Of a DNA stretch of 64,000 nucleotides, positions 44,358 to 55,501 are shown one piece after another; the stretch's first letter is position 1, and the number at the start of each line of letters is the position of its first letter. This stretch comes from Fragilaria crotonensis. Its lineage: Eukaryota > Bacillariophyta > Fragilariophyceae > Fragilariales > Fragilariaceae. The stretch spans positions 62,001 to 126,000 of the forward strand of contig JAKSYS010000078.1 of NCBI GenBank assembly GCA_022925895.1, given 5' to 3'. Both the position numbers and the translations under genes were made by a program. The notes beneath the pieces were generated by a model. It saw nothing but the letters and a program-made list of their open reading frames with translations, did not search any database and was not told the origin of the DNA.

Positions 44358-45908
44358 TCAATTCAACTTGTCCTCTGTGCTTCGTGGGCACTCAAGTGCA
44401 GAAGTGCAAGTCCACTTGCCACGGGTACACTTGCAACGAGTATCAGGGAATGCGCCAACACTCTCACATACTTGATTGCCAAAAAAGCACACCTTGCCCT
44501 TCTTTTTCTTACATTTTGAACCATCCTCAGGCGCAACATTCTTGCGTCGCTTACAGCGAGACAAGCCCTTGCCCTCGAAATTCTTCTTGACCAATTTCCA
44601 CCAATCAGGTGCTCCTTGGGTGTTCATGGGACGATCTTCTTCTTTGGAACATTCGGGCGTACCATCTGCCAAAATGGTACAGATCGGAGCATCGATGGGG
44701 CATGTCACAGCGGCACATGTAACATTATCGATGGGATTGCCTGGATTGCCCGGCAGAGGCAAACAATAGGCATTGCCTTGGTCGTCGATTTCGCATGTGC
44801 TGGCCGCATTGCAGATGAGATCCACGCAGGGATCCTTAATGCAGTCAGCAGTTCCATCCTCGAGGATGATACAGATTGGGGCATCGATGGGGCATGTCAC
44901 AGCGGCACATGTAACATTATCGATGGGGTTGCCTGGATTGCCCGGCAGAGGCAATCAATAGGCATTGCCTTCGCCGTCGATTTCGCACGTGCTGGCCGCA
45001 TTGCAGATAAGATCGAAGCATGAATCCTTGACGCAGTCAGCAGTTCCATCCTTGAGAATGATACAGATTGGGGCATCCATGGGGCATGTCACAGCGGCAC
45101 ATGTAACATTATCGATGGGATTGCCTGGATTGCCCGGCAGAGGCAAACAATAGGCATTGCCGTCGCCGTCGATTTCGCATGTGCTCGCCGCATTGCAGAT
45201 GAGATCCACGCATGGATCCTTGATGCAGTCAGCAGTTCCATCCTCGAGGATGATACAGATTGGGGCATCGATGGGGCATGTCACAGCGGCACATGTAACA
45301 TTATCGATGGGGTTGCCTGGATTGCCCGGCAGAGGCAAACAATATGCATTGCCTTCGCCGTCGATTTCACATGTGCTGGCCGCGTTGCAGATAAGATCTT
45401 CGCATGGATCCGTGATACAATCAGTAGTTCCATCCTTGAGGACGATACAGATTGGGGCATCGACGGGACAAGTCACAGCAGCGCATAAATCATCAATGGG
45501 GTTGCCTGGATTGCCTGGCAGAGGCAAGCAATAGGCATTGCCTTCGCCGTCGATTTCGCATGTGCTGGCAGCATTGCATACAAGTTCCACGCATGGATCC
45601 TGGATGCACGTGGGAACCGGAAGACACGGCGCGGTGATGCACTGCACGTCTTGCTCGTAGCACACTTCTCCGTCCTTGCACGTGACATCGGCGCATGGAT
45701 CCTTGACACATTGAGCCGTTCCATCGTCAAGGACAACACACGTTGGGAGGTCGCCTGGACAACGGACAGTCCAACATGGGTCTGACGAAATGACGGGTTC
45801 CGATGCAAGTTCGCGATGCTCAATCACGACGTCGTTCTCGTTCAAGGCCCTGCCGGCGGAGACGGCTGCGAGCAGGACCGCAAGGGTATTGAAAGTTAGG
45901 GATCTCAT
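44358..45908 (-). CDS. Secreted Cys-rich tandem-repeat protein with in-frame TGA
   Basis: Starts at ATG 45,908 with a signal peptide (MRSLTFNTLAVLLAAVSAG). After a unique Cys-rich segment (CWTVRCPGDLPTCVVLDDG) come about five 64-residue repeats, each with CAAVTCPIDAPICIIL, CVDLICNAASTCEID and GNAYCLPLPGNPGNP words. The C-terminal domain (KCKKKKGKVCFFGNQVCESV through CTSALECP) is basic and Cys-rich. An extracellular or cell-wall role is inferred from composition; no family is firmly recognised. At 44,955-44,957 a TGA replaces the TGT Cys codon that every other repeat has (GNAY-stop-LPLPG), and the frame continues 199 codons to 44,358. It would be 317 or about 516 aa. It is convergent with the oligopeptidase. 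Confidence 0.78.
44763..45536 (-). repeat. 192-bp coding tandem repeats
   Basis: GNAYCLPLPG-type boundaries recur near 44,763, 44,955, 45,147, 45,339 and 45,528. Spacing is 192 bp, with one unit slightly shorter (189 bp). High nucleotide similarity between units implies recent expansion or gene conversion. Confidence 0.85.
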
Positions 45909-47226
45909 TTTTGTGAGGAGGTAGATTTATGAGCATATCTGAAATGTCTTTTGTACTTATCAGCATGCATGCAGCACACAGTATGGATGCCGTCTTATAC
46001 TTGTGATCACGTTCACAGTCTACGTAAAGAATCCTTGAAGCAATGTAGAATGCGTTAAGACAACATAGTTTAATGTTTGGCACGATTGTTGGCGGTTTCC
46101 CACTTTTCGTATACTATGGCGAAAATTGACTCGGGAATGCCTAGGACAAGTGTCGTTAGTCGTTACACATGCCTCCTCCAGGAAATATTAAATACTCGGA
46201 GTACTACGAGTATATTGATTAGGTGATTGCACGGAGGTGTCACAGGTGATCGATAGTTCATGGATTTTAAGATTGAATCGTGGGCTTCGAAGGAATTCAT
46301 TTACTCAACTATTTTGTACCTTTGTCTTATATATCGAAGAAAGGTTCTCGTTCACGACCTAACTGTGTTACTTGGTCGGCTGTCTGAACAACACTTTTTC
46401 GAATTCAAAAATGTCAAGTCTAGTAGAGCTGTCCATCCTCTCTATACCAGTACTCGTATACGTACTGGTCTTAGATTATTATGCATCGTCATTGCATGGA
46501 TCAAGCCTTGGCAATGATGTAAGTTTTCGAGTGGATCAAAGATGTTTGCATCGGGTTTGCAATGGTCGCCTTCCGCTCGAGTATCAACATGCCATCTCTT
46601 TGTTCTATTGCATGAAATCTGCTTCTCTCCAACGGAAAATTGGGAGTTTGCTCTTCTGAAATTGATCTTCACAAATGGCAGTACATCATCATTACACGAG
46701 CAAGGTACAAAACGCTTCAAAAACCTTCTAGGTTTCTCCATTCAAAACCCTTGGGCGCTGCATTGTTGAGCCGAGACCTGATGACGATGCAGGTCGCAAT
46801 ATCCGAAACCTAGACTCGCTTTTGCATCTCGTCAACATCAATGGACACCGCTATTTACGGACCCAATAGCACCCACGTTGCTGAATCCCAACCTTGAGAT
46901 GGGAGGCAGTCCCCAATGCGGGATGGGGTTAAACTCCACACGGGGTTGAATTACTGCCACAGTGAAACCTTAAACAACGCTCTTCATGCAGAGGAGGTGT
47001 TCGTGGTGTTGTCAGAGAACCGTCGTCGCTGTTCAAAAGGACTCTCACAACGTTGCGATGTGAAACATCAGACGTGGGAATGCATTTCGTACTATTATAG
47101 CATGCCCTACCTTGATTTGGCGGAGTCGTTACTTAATAGCTATTTCGATGCTCTAGATTCAATACTGCACTCTGCTTTAGCGCGGAAGTAAATTCAATGA
47201 TGAAATACATGAATACCCCACTTGCT
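45909..47226. other. Intergenic region between the Cys-rich gene and the ABC transporter
   Basis: Short frames on both strands have no domain signals. I see no gene, RNA gene or clear repeat here. Confidence 0.45.
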
Positions 47227-50200
47227 TTAGCGTTCCGTTTCGGCACGAGAATGACGGACGATTTCGCTGAAGAGAGAGTTCTCGTTCTCAAGTAACGTAT
47301 TGGGCGGACCAAATTCAGAGGCAACACCATCCTTCATGACAAGAATCTTGTCTGAATCCATAATGGTATTCACACGGTGAGCAATTGTAAGCACCGTGCT
47401 CTGCTGGAACGCTTCACGAAGGGTGCGCTGTATTTCGCGATCAGTTTCGAAATCAACACTGGATGTTGCCTCATCCAGAAGAAGAATGCGGCATTGCTTC
47501 AACAAAGCCCGTCCCAAGCACAGGAGTTGACGCTGACCTTGACTGAGATTGTCACCGTACTCAGCGACAACCGCCAAGAGCTCGCCTGACATGACTTCTA
47601 CGGCATGCTTCATACCGCATTTCTCAAGTGCCATCCAAATTTGTTCATCGCTGTATTCATCGAAGGGATCCATGTTGGACCGGATTGTGCCTGAAAACAA
47701 TACGGGATTCTGAGGAATGATCGCAACCGCCGATCTCAGGACATTCAATCCGATGCGGAGCGCATCAATTCCATCAATTGTCAGCGGCGCTTCATACTTG
47801 TCCGCGCTCTCATCAAGCTCCGGTTCAACAATTCGCAACAAACAAAGAAGTAGTGATGATTTTCCAGATCCGGTGCGCCCGACCACTCCGACACGCTCTC
47901 CGCCGGCAATGTTCACATTCAGTCCCTTTAGAACCAGTGGAGTATTAGCACGATACCGCATACGAAGGTTTGTCAACTTAATTTCACCTTTGGTGGGCCA
48001 TTCTGGTGGAGGCTTCTCAACATTGCCACCGCAGGCAGTCACGGCGGTTGTTGCCGCATTCATAGAAGGATCAGATGCTGCATCCTTCTCCAATTCCGAC
48101 GTTTCCATAGCAGCTTCTCTCTCAATGTGTTCACTGTAGTACAGGACACGTTCCGCCGAGTTCATCGCAGCCTCGACTTGAGCAAAGGACCGCACTACCC
48201 ATTGGAGCATGCCAGTAATCTGAATGGCATACGTGAGTGACAGGCCAGCCAGAGACGCATAGCTGTTGGTTGAGCCAACTCCAGAAACCCCATTGGATAC
48301 CACGACTTGAGTTGCGAAGACGGCCGCCAAGCCGGCGATGCAAGCACCAATCAGTTCGAGGCGAGTGGACAGCCAGCGGTCTCCAGACTTGATACAATAG
48401 GAAGCCTGCGTGCTGACATCCAACTTCGTTTCAAAGTCACTGATGAAGGAATTGCTTTCGCCGTATGCCCGGATTGTTGATAGCCCTCCAAGCGTTTCAG
48501 AAAAGTGTGAGTACACAGGCGACCTCGACAGACTCTCAAGGCGCTTCGTTTCGCGAGAAACGGCACGGAAGTAGTTCAATATCTTGAAGTACACAAACCC
48601 CAACGGGAGAAGGGTCACAATGAACCAGGGAGTGGCAAAAGCAATCGTCGCGATTGTAACCACGACAGACAAGGCCATGAAAACGACGAAATCGAGGACG
48701 TCCACCAATTCCTGGTCGATGGTAAACATGTCCTTGCTAAATCGACTCAAGATTCTGCCCGTGGGTGTTGTGTCAAAGAAGCTCATGGGTGCTCTGAATA
48801 TCGAAGAAAGAACATTCTGGTGCATTTCCTTCGACGCTCTCACGCCGAAAAACGCGAGGAGATAAGATCTATAGAAGGTGAACACACCCACCAAGATTGC
48901 GAATCCAGCATATCCACCAAGATAGAATTCTTTTCCATGCTTGACGAAACTTGTGTCACTCGTCCATAGAGAAATCCATACATCACGCACAAGGTTGACG
49001 GCCGTCGATAGAATGAAGAACAGAAAAACAAAGGAGAAACGAAAGAAACCGCCACCGGCTCTCATGTATTTCAGGTAGACTTCGGCCTTCACAGCTCCCA
49101 CCTCACGCTCCTCTCGAGTGACAAGGGTCTTTACATCACGACCTTCCTGTTCACTCGGTGCCTCTTCTGTTTTCGAGGGAGACGGAGATGCAACGCCAGG
49201 CTTGACCGAAGCTTTGGATCCTTCTCCTCCTTTGGACAAAGCTTCATCAGAAGCTTCTGAACTCTTCTTCGCTGAGTCTTCAAGGTCTTTCAGCAATCGT
49301 TGAACTTCACCCTTTCGACAGTCATGAGGTATTCATACGTTCCCTGTTCGATGACATGCCCTCCTTTACCCAGTGCGACAATGCAATCGCATCGTGGAAG
49401 GCACTGGAGTTGATTCGTGACCAGGAGACGAGTCTTGCCCTTGAGGAAGCCAATGATGCATTCCTCAAACACCTTGATCGCCACTTCAGGATCAAGAGCA
49501 CTGAGTGGGTCGTCAAAGATCAAAACATCTGCATTCGAGTAGGCAGCGCGGGCCAAACTGACACGTTGCTTTTGACCACCAGACTGCAGGAAATTGCGCA
49601 GACTCATCAGACACATGCGTTCCATCATCATGCACCACAGCACTACTGATACCATGTGCGCACACAAACTTACCAGATTGATACCCTTCTCTCCAATCTC
49701 AGTCATATCACCATCGTCCAGCATTTCCAAGTCATGAGTCAGCTGGCATACTTCAAGGACACGTTGGTAACGCGTCTCATCATAGGGCGAGCCGAACAAA
49801 ATGTTGTCCCGGACTGACGTATTCAAAATCCATGCCGATTGGGCAACATAGGCCACCTTGCCTGTGAGTTTGACACTAGAACCCTGCGCCAGTACAGTTT
49901 CATTGAGGATTGAAGCACACAAACTTGATTTGCCACTACCGACGCGACCCACAACGGCGCAGAGTTCTCCGGGAGCGATACGAAGCGAAATGTCTGAGAC
50001 AACCGGCTTGGGGTAGACCAAATCCTCCTCGGATACCCTGGAATGGTCGGACTTGGTATGCTCGGATTTGTCTAGTGACTTGTCATCGATTTCTGCCCGC
50101 GAGACGGGGATGTTTGATCACCCAATACACAGTCGCATTCTCAATCACAATTTCCTGACCTTTTCATCCCGGTGGTAACCTTCGAGATTGACTTCCATGT

Positions 50201-51724
50201 AGCCCAAGAAAATAGCCACACGTCCGAGACTGACTTTGGCCTGAGCGTATTGAGCGAGCGCCATTGGATAAACTGTTTGTGATTAAAGTGGTGGTGAGAT
50301 GATTGCGTTCACGTGGAAAATAGCAAGTCATGATATGCTGCAGGTATATTGTGACAAACGTACACATGAGAGGAAAGCGAAGTTGATCAAAGGCAACGAG
50401 TGCTGAGAACAGTGTAGCGGCAGTAATCGGGCGATCTGTCCCGTAAGCAAAGGCAATAAATGTAACGACCGCTGCCAAGGTGGGCAACGCTGTCATGTAA
50501 GCGCGTGAGAATCCACGGAGGTAGGCAATGCGACGCAGCGACTCCAACTCTTGATCACGGGATTTTGCAACCACCTTGCGGAAGGAATCTGAAAAATAGA
50601 AAAGGTGAGCGTCTGCGAGTCAAACGATTTATACAACAGAAAGGAAAAGGAAATGTCAACAACTAACCTTCCCAGGTGTACATCTTGACACAACGAATGC
50701 CTTGAAGGGCCTCATTGACGACCTTGACACGTTCGTCGGTAAACTTGACCATGGATCGGTTGATTGCAAAAAGCTTGCCCATGATGATTCCCATGACTGG
50801 ACCAGCAAAGCACATGAGGACAAGTCCAATGACACAGGGCCAGCCGAGAAGAAAGCCAAGAATGGTCATGTATCCGGCAATCTGAAACATTCCATCCCAA
50901 AGCACATGAATTTGAGGCACAAATGCTTCCAATTTGGAAGCATCGACTTGCATGAGATTGACCATTTCGCCCAGTGTTGTCTTTTGCTGCTCCGACGTGG
51001 CAAGTCGAAGTGCCTTGGTGTAAATGCTGATCGATACCGAGGTTTTGACATGCCACGCGCAACGATTAACCTTGTGAAAGTATGCAGATTCTGTAATAGC
51101 CTTGCATGCAATGAAGAAGAAGAGTAGGCACGAGAGCCAGTATCCTCGGTATTTGACAGCATTTGGAGCATCGGCCGGAATCGCTCCAGCCTGGTATTGT
51201 TGGAAGAAAATAAGGATTTGATTCAATAAGACGGGAAACGTGAACTGCAAGGCAGTGTTGAAGAACTTGATGACTCCAGCTGTGATGAGACGCTGCTTGC
51301 AAGTAGCCAAAAGGGAGTGGACTAACCGAGCTTCTAATGCGGCCTTGGCGTCGGCATTGGTATGATCGTCAGCGAAAGTACCAGTCGAAGTAGTTTGTGC
51401 AGTTGGTGTCGAAGAAGCCTCGGTGCCTTTTGTTTTCGACTTCTTCTGGTAGCTGTTGTAGGCACTTTGGAACTTTGCTTCGACGGACTTGCTCAAATCG
51501 ATCGATGGGAGTGGTGGTAGATCGTTGGCCTCAAGTGCCAGTCCCCTTTAGAGAGGAACGACGCCCTCGTAAAGAGAGGTTGCAACCACAGGAAGAGCAA
51601 TCCGCAAAGATATTGGCATCCATTTCGGGAGTTTGAGACTTCCATTTCATCGGTGGGATTGCAACCTCAGCCTTATCATCATCTTCAACGACTTTGGGTC
51701 CTCTTGAACCACGAGAGCGTCATT
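47227..51724 (-). pseudogene. ABCC/MRP-type ABC transporter, several frame breaks
   Basis: The order is a full ABCC: TMD1 (51,496-50,1xx), NBD1 (about 50,021-49,320), TMD2 and NBD2 (49,296-47,227). NBD1 has VVGRVGSGKSSLC (Walker A), SGGQKQRVSLARA and LIFDDPLSALD. NBD2 has VGRTGSGKSSLLL, LSQGQRQLLCLGRAL and ILLLDEATSSVD. Introns: 50,589-50,667, 50,273-50,363 and a 90-bp one at 49,584-49,673 just before the NBD1 signature. Breaks occur near 49,310 (after YEYLMTVER), 50,120, 50,150 and 51,605, with a stop near 51,548; the true start is uncertain. ABCC pumps export glutathione conjugates and organic anions. The preserved motifs suggest recent loss or residual sequence indels. Confidence 0.82.
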
Positions 51725-52451
51725 TTACGAATCAACTCTTGCACTTGGGTACTAGGAAAGTGTTTCGGACAGTAGTTCTAGAAGAAGGAATCGAGTGAGT
51801 AGAACTCTGACTACTGTTCTTGTTCCAATTGAAAGTTACCACAATGATATCTTCTTCACAGCTTCAGTGCCGCAATGATATTGTGTGCACCAGGGTATTT
51901 GGAGATTATTGTATTCGAGGAAACAGTCATCAGGCATATTATCAGAAGTTGATGCCAAGGCTTTTTACACTTCCAGTACATGACATACGCAAGAGTACGC
52001 ACTCTAGCAGCGAGGACGGGTGGCTGCTGTCAACTCCAAAATCCTGACTGTTCTCAGTCAACTGCGGAACATCGGAGAACATCTTCGTCCTTGATTCATG
52101 AAGAAGTAAAAGTACGCATGTCCTGTCGAATGTTCTCGCGAATCTCAACTGAGTGTTATGTTCATTTGTCTGTGTCTGTGCTTTTGTGTTCTCGTGCCTT
52201 CCTGTATCACAGAAGGTTCTCCAGACCAGTACAGCCGCACGTCGGTACACTACGGTAGTGTAGGACCTTGGAGTGTATCGTACAATCCTATTCCAATTAC
52301 CGGTATGCATATCTGCTAAGACTTGTTGCTATATGTCTAAAGAGCGAATGCCCTTGGTTTGACTACTGACATACTACAGTACAATATACCACTGTGGTGT
52401 CGCCAAGACACCAGGTTCTTAATTATGCAATAAAAGGTGTTGTGGTTCCAC
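51725..52451. other. Intergenic region between ABCC and the WD40 gene
   Basis: No convincing coding sequence or repeat; short open frames only. It presumably contains the ABCC promoter side and the 3' UTR of the WD40 gene. Confidence 0.4.
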
Positions 52452-54289
52452 CTAGCGGACAACAGTAACGCGTCCGCTAGAGTTGCCACCAACAATGACG
52501 ACTTTGTCTGTTGACGGATGAAAGCAACATCGACTTGCCACTGCAGTCAACACATCACCTCGGATGTCACGCAGCTTCTTACCATGACAATCAAAGACTT
52601 CTATCACTCGGGGCTTGAGCATACTCCCGACAACGAACACATCAAGATGTGGGTGCCAGTTTGCATTGAAAGTAGTAAGCCACCTGCCAGTCAGGTTATC
52701 ATGCTTCACTCTAGTGGCTGGCTTGAACTTGTCTTCAGACATGTGCTGGCAATCATGAAGCATGTCGAGTGTATTCATTTGCGTCGTAGCAACCATATGA
52801 GATCCACTGGGCGAAAAGAAGGCGCTATTCACGGATCTCCCGGCGCTATACTCAGCCACGACCATGGACTTTTTTGAACTGCTTCCGAACTTTCGAATGT
52901 CCCAAAGTCGTACCATACAATCTAGTCCAGCCGAAGCGAGGTTGTATCCATTAGGTGGAGGCTGCAATGAAGGAAATAACACGTCATTTTGAGAACAACA
53001 ATCAGAGAACAAAGGGGATCTCTTCAAGTGCCTTACCTCAGAGTATTTATCTTCTTCTCACTGAGATTTTCGTTAAAGGTAAGCTTGCCCTTACCGACTC
53101 GAACATCCATATGCATCGCAGTCCCAGCTGAAGTCGAAACGAAGAAACATTTGTCATTATTGAATCGACCATCCATCGACACGTGCTGAACCCAAAACTT
53201 GTAGTCCATGTCCAGTCCATAGCCAAGTCGATCAGTGTACTTCACAGAGTCATCGTACGTTGCAAATACTTCAGTGAATGTCTGAGATGCAACGTCAAAA
53301 GATCTGACCGACCCATCATAGGAGGCCGAAATGAGATGATCACCAGATGGGGTCCATTCTAAGCAACATACGGGCTTACTATGCACACGGAAGAGGTGTA
53401 CTCCATGATTCGTGGTTTCGTCTGATCTATGATCCACATTCCACAATCCAACAAAGCCTTGCTTATCACCTACCCCAACAATAAGGGAGTCTTCTGAGGG
53501 ATGACAGGTGATAGAATAAACGCGATCAGGTGTCACCTTCGCAACGCACTTATCATCATCGGCTGCTACTCCATCTAGTTTCTCCAAATAGGAAGTGATC
53601 CCGCCTTCGGCAACCGACTTGGGACTACCAACTTTTCTTTCCACCGAATCGGTAAAGGTAGCTAGTTCATGAGATACAAAATCTTGGGCCGCTCCAACAG
53701 AGGTTTCGCTAACCCACTTGGAACCTGATAGTTCAATAGCCTGTGTAACCGACAGATCAGAGCCATCATTCACTCTCTCATTGAAAAAATGAGTTTCAGT
53801 TTTCCCTGGCTCGGCAACGAGGCCAACTCCCGTAGCACTATTCTTATGACCGACGGAAGTAGCGACTACACCGGCGCTTTCATGTTCCACAAAGGCTCCG
53901 TCGGACTCAATACCAGCAATGCGATTCGACTTGCGTCGTTTTCCCAGTGGAATTGTCTCGGACGTGCGCTTTTCGATACGATACCTCGTTTGGTAGCGCC
54001 AGCGATAGCTGTACTTTTTGGCCTGACGAACAGTTTCTATAGCCTTCATTAGACCACAATCCACCAATCGTTGTTCGTTTCTCTGCCGCTTCGCATCAAC
54101 CATGTCTTGGTACGTCGCAAAGATTATTCCATTGAATGTGTTGACTTGTTGTGTAACGGTATTAGTATCCTCCTCGCCATCACTGTTCTCTTCATCCGAG
54201 GACTTTCCATCTTCATCAACGTCGTCCTTGATGATCGGCTCAGGAACTTGATTCCTATTAGATGCTTGCTGACGGGTGATTCTGGGCAT
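52452..54289 (-). CDS. WD40 protein, Cmr1/WDR76-like
   Basis: Exon 1 is 54,289-53,037 and exon 2 is 52,961-52,452, with an intron of 75 bp (GTAAGG...TTGCAG). The protein is about 585 aa: an acidic N-terminus, a basic segment with RRKSNRIAGIESDGAF, then WD repeats (DRVYSITCHPSEDSLIVGVG, GLWNV, LISASYDGSVRSFDV, ASAGLDCMVRLWDIRKFG). The order and the KINTL joint before the last repeats match Cmr1/WDR76, nuclear proteins that bind DNA and act in DNA damage and protein quality control. At the joint the expected S-L-H-P-N-G-Y is reached only if one base is missing near 52,955, so a single-base indel is likely. Family assignment is good; the symbol is not certain enough to give. Confidence 0.78.
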
Positions 54290-54714
54290 TGTCGTTGTAT
54301 GTCATTAAATAAAACGATGCACCACAAAGTGATCTGCATTTTGAAATGTATGTATTGATAGAGTGAGTCACACTGCGTCCCTCATTGCGAGTGAGTCATA
54401 TTTTTTCCCGCCACAAAAGGTGTATGCTTGATGGTGGGAAGTTTTCTTCGCGTGACAGTGTGGTCAGTGGTACATACAAGGATTCAAAATGTCATACGTA
54501 CCGGTGGAACACAATTGTATGTGCATACTCCAGTATAATACAACATACACGGTATATCAGTACAAAATGTTCATCGTCTCTCTCGTACCCCGAGTACTGT
54601 ATGTCATAGTGCGTACTTGGTGGATTGTATTTTTTTCCTCGAGTTCCTTATACATCAATATTTTATATCATACCGATGTTTATATACATCAAATAGTCCA
54701 TGTTTATTACAGTA
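54290..54714. other. Spacer left of the Helitron
   Basis: Non-coding, AT-rich toward the end, no repeat recognised. It probably contains the promoter of the minus-strand WD40 gene. Confidence 0.4.
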
Positions 54715-55501
54715 TCCTACTATATCCTACTCCTTTTTAAATTTGCTTTGTGCGTGCGTGTGTGTGTGTGTTTGTTACGGAGTATGACCACTCTGGGGTA
54801 CTGTTGTACTGTTACGTGGATTACATGTACTACAGGTCTACAGTACATAAATCGACGGTAATTTTATGTTGAAACGACGGTGTCTTACGTTACTGAATTA
54901 CAATACTGTACGAATTCAAAGTTACTGGATGGAATGCTCATTGAATTTGCTGTGAACAGGTTGCTTGACGAATGCTACTGTAAAACATACCGTGCGTTGA
55001 ACTGCAATACTGGAGAATGAGACAACTCTGGTGGTACTGGCACTGTACCTTACATCACGTATGACATAGTAGGTTACGTAGGTACCAGGGTACTGCATAC
55101 TGTAGAACAACATGTGACACTTCTGCCTCGGGTATTGTACTGTACGTACTGGAATAGCGTACATTCGAAAAAACAAGAAGCCTCGCCGGTCATTGTTTTA
55201 GCCCTAACAGCCGTGAAAAAGTTATTTCGACCAAATGAACACCCATCGAAAACTAGCATTACCGGAGGTAGGTTGCGCATTTTTTTAATTTTTTAATAGA
55301 AGCCCCGCCGGGTGGTCAATTCGTCTCCCATAAAGGAGAGTTGGGTTCCTGTACAAATGTGCAGTAGTGAAATGCATGGAAGTTTTTATGAAGCACTTGT
55401 GTACACCGTATACAGAGTGCTACTCCTCATTCCCTACCATTGATAATAACAGCTTGCAAAGAACTTCTTTCCAGCCAATCAGCATATTTCTGCCATTATC
55501 T

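Noticed and set aside
44616-45534. Plus-strand frames opposite the Cys-rich gene
   Set aside because: They are shadows of the 192-bp repeats; the minus strand has the signal peptide and Cys spacing.
46260-47191. Several 60-100 codon frames between the Cys-rich and ABC genes
   Set aside because: No domain, overlapping on both strands, composition like intergenic DNA.
55300-55365. Possible tRNA-like sequence (GGGTGGTCAATTCG... GTTGGGTTCC)
   Set aside because: No cloverleaf can be formed and the acceptor stem is absent.
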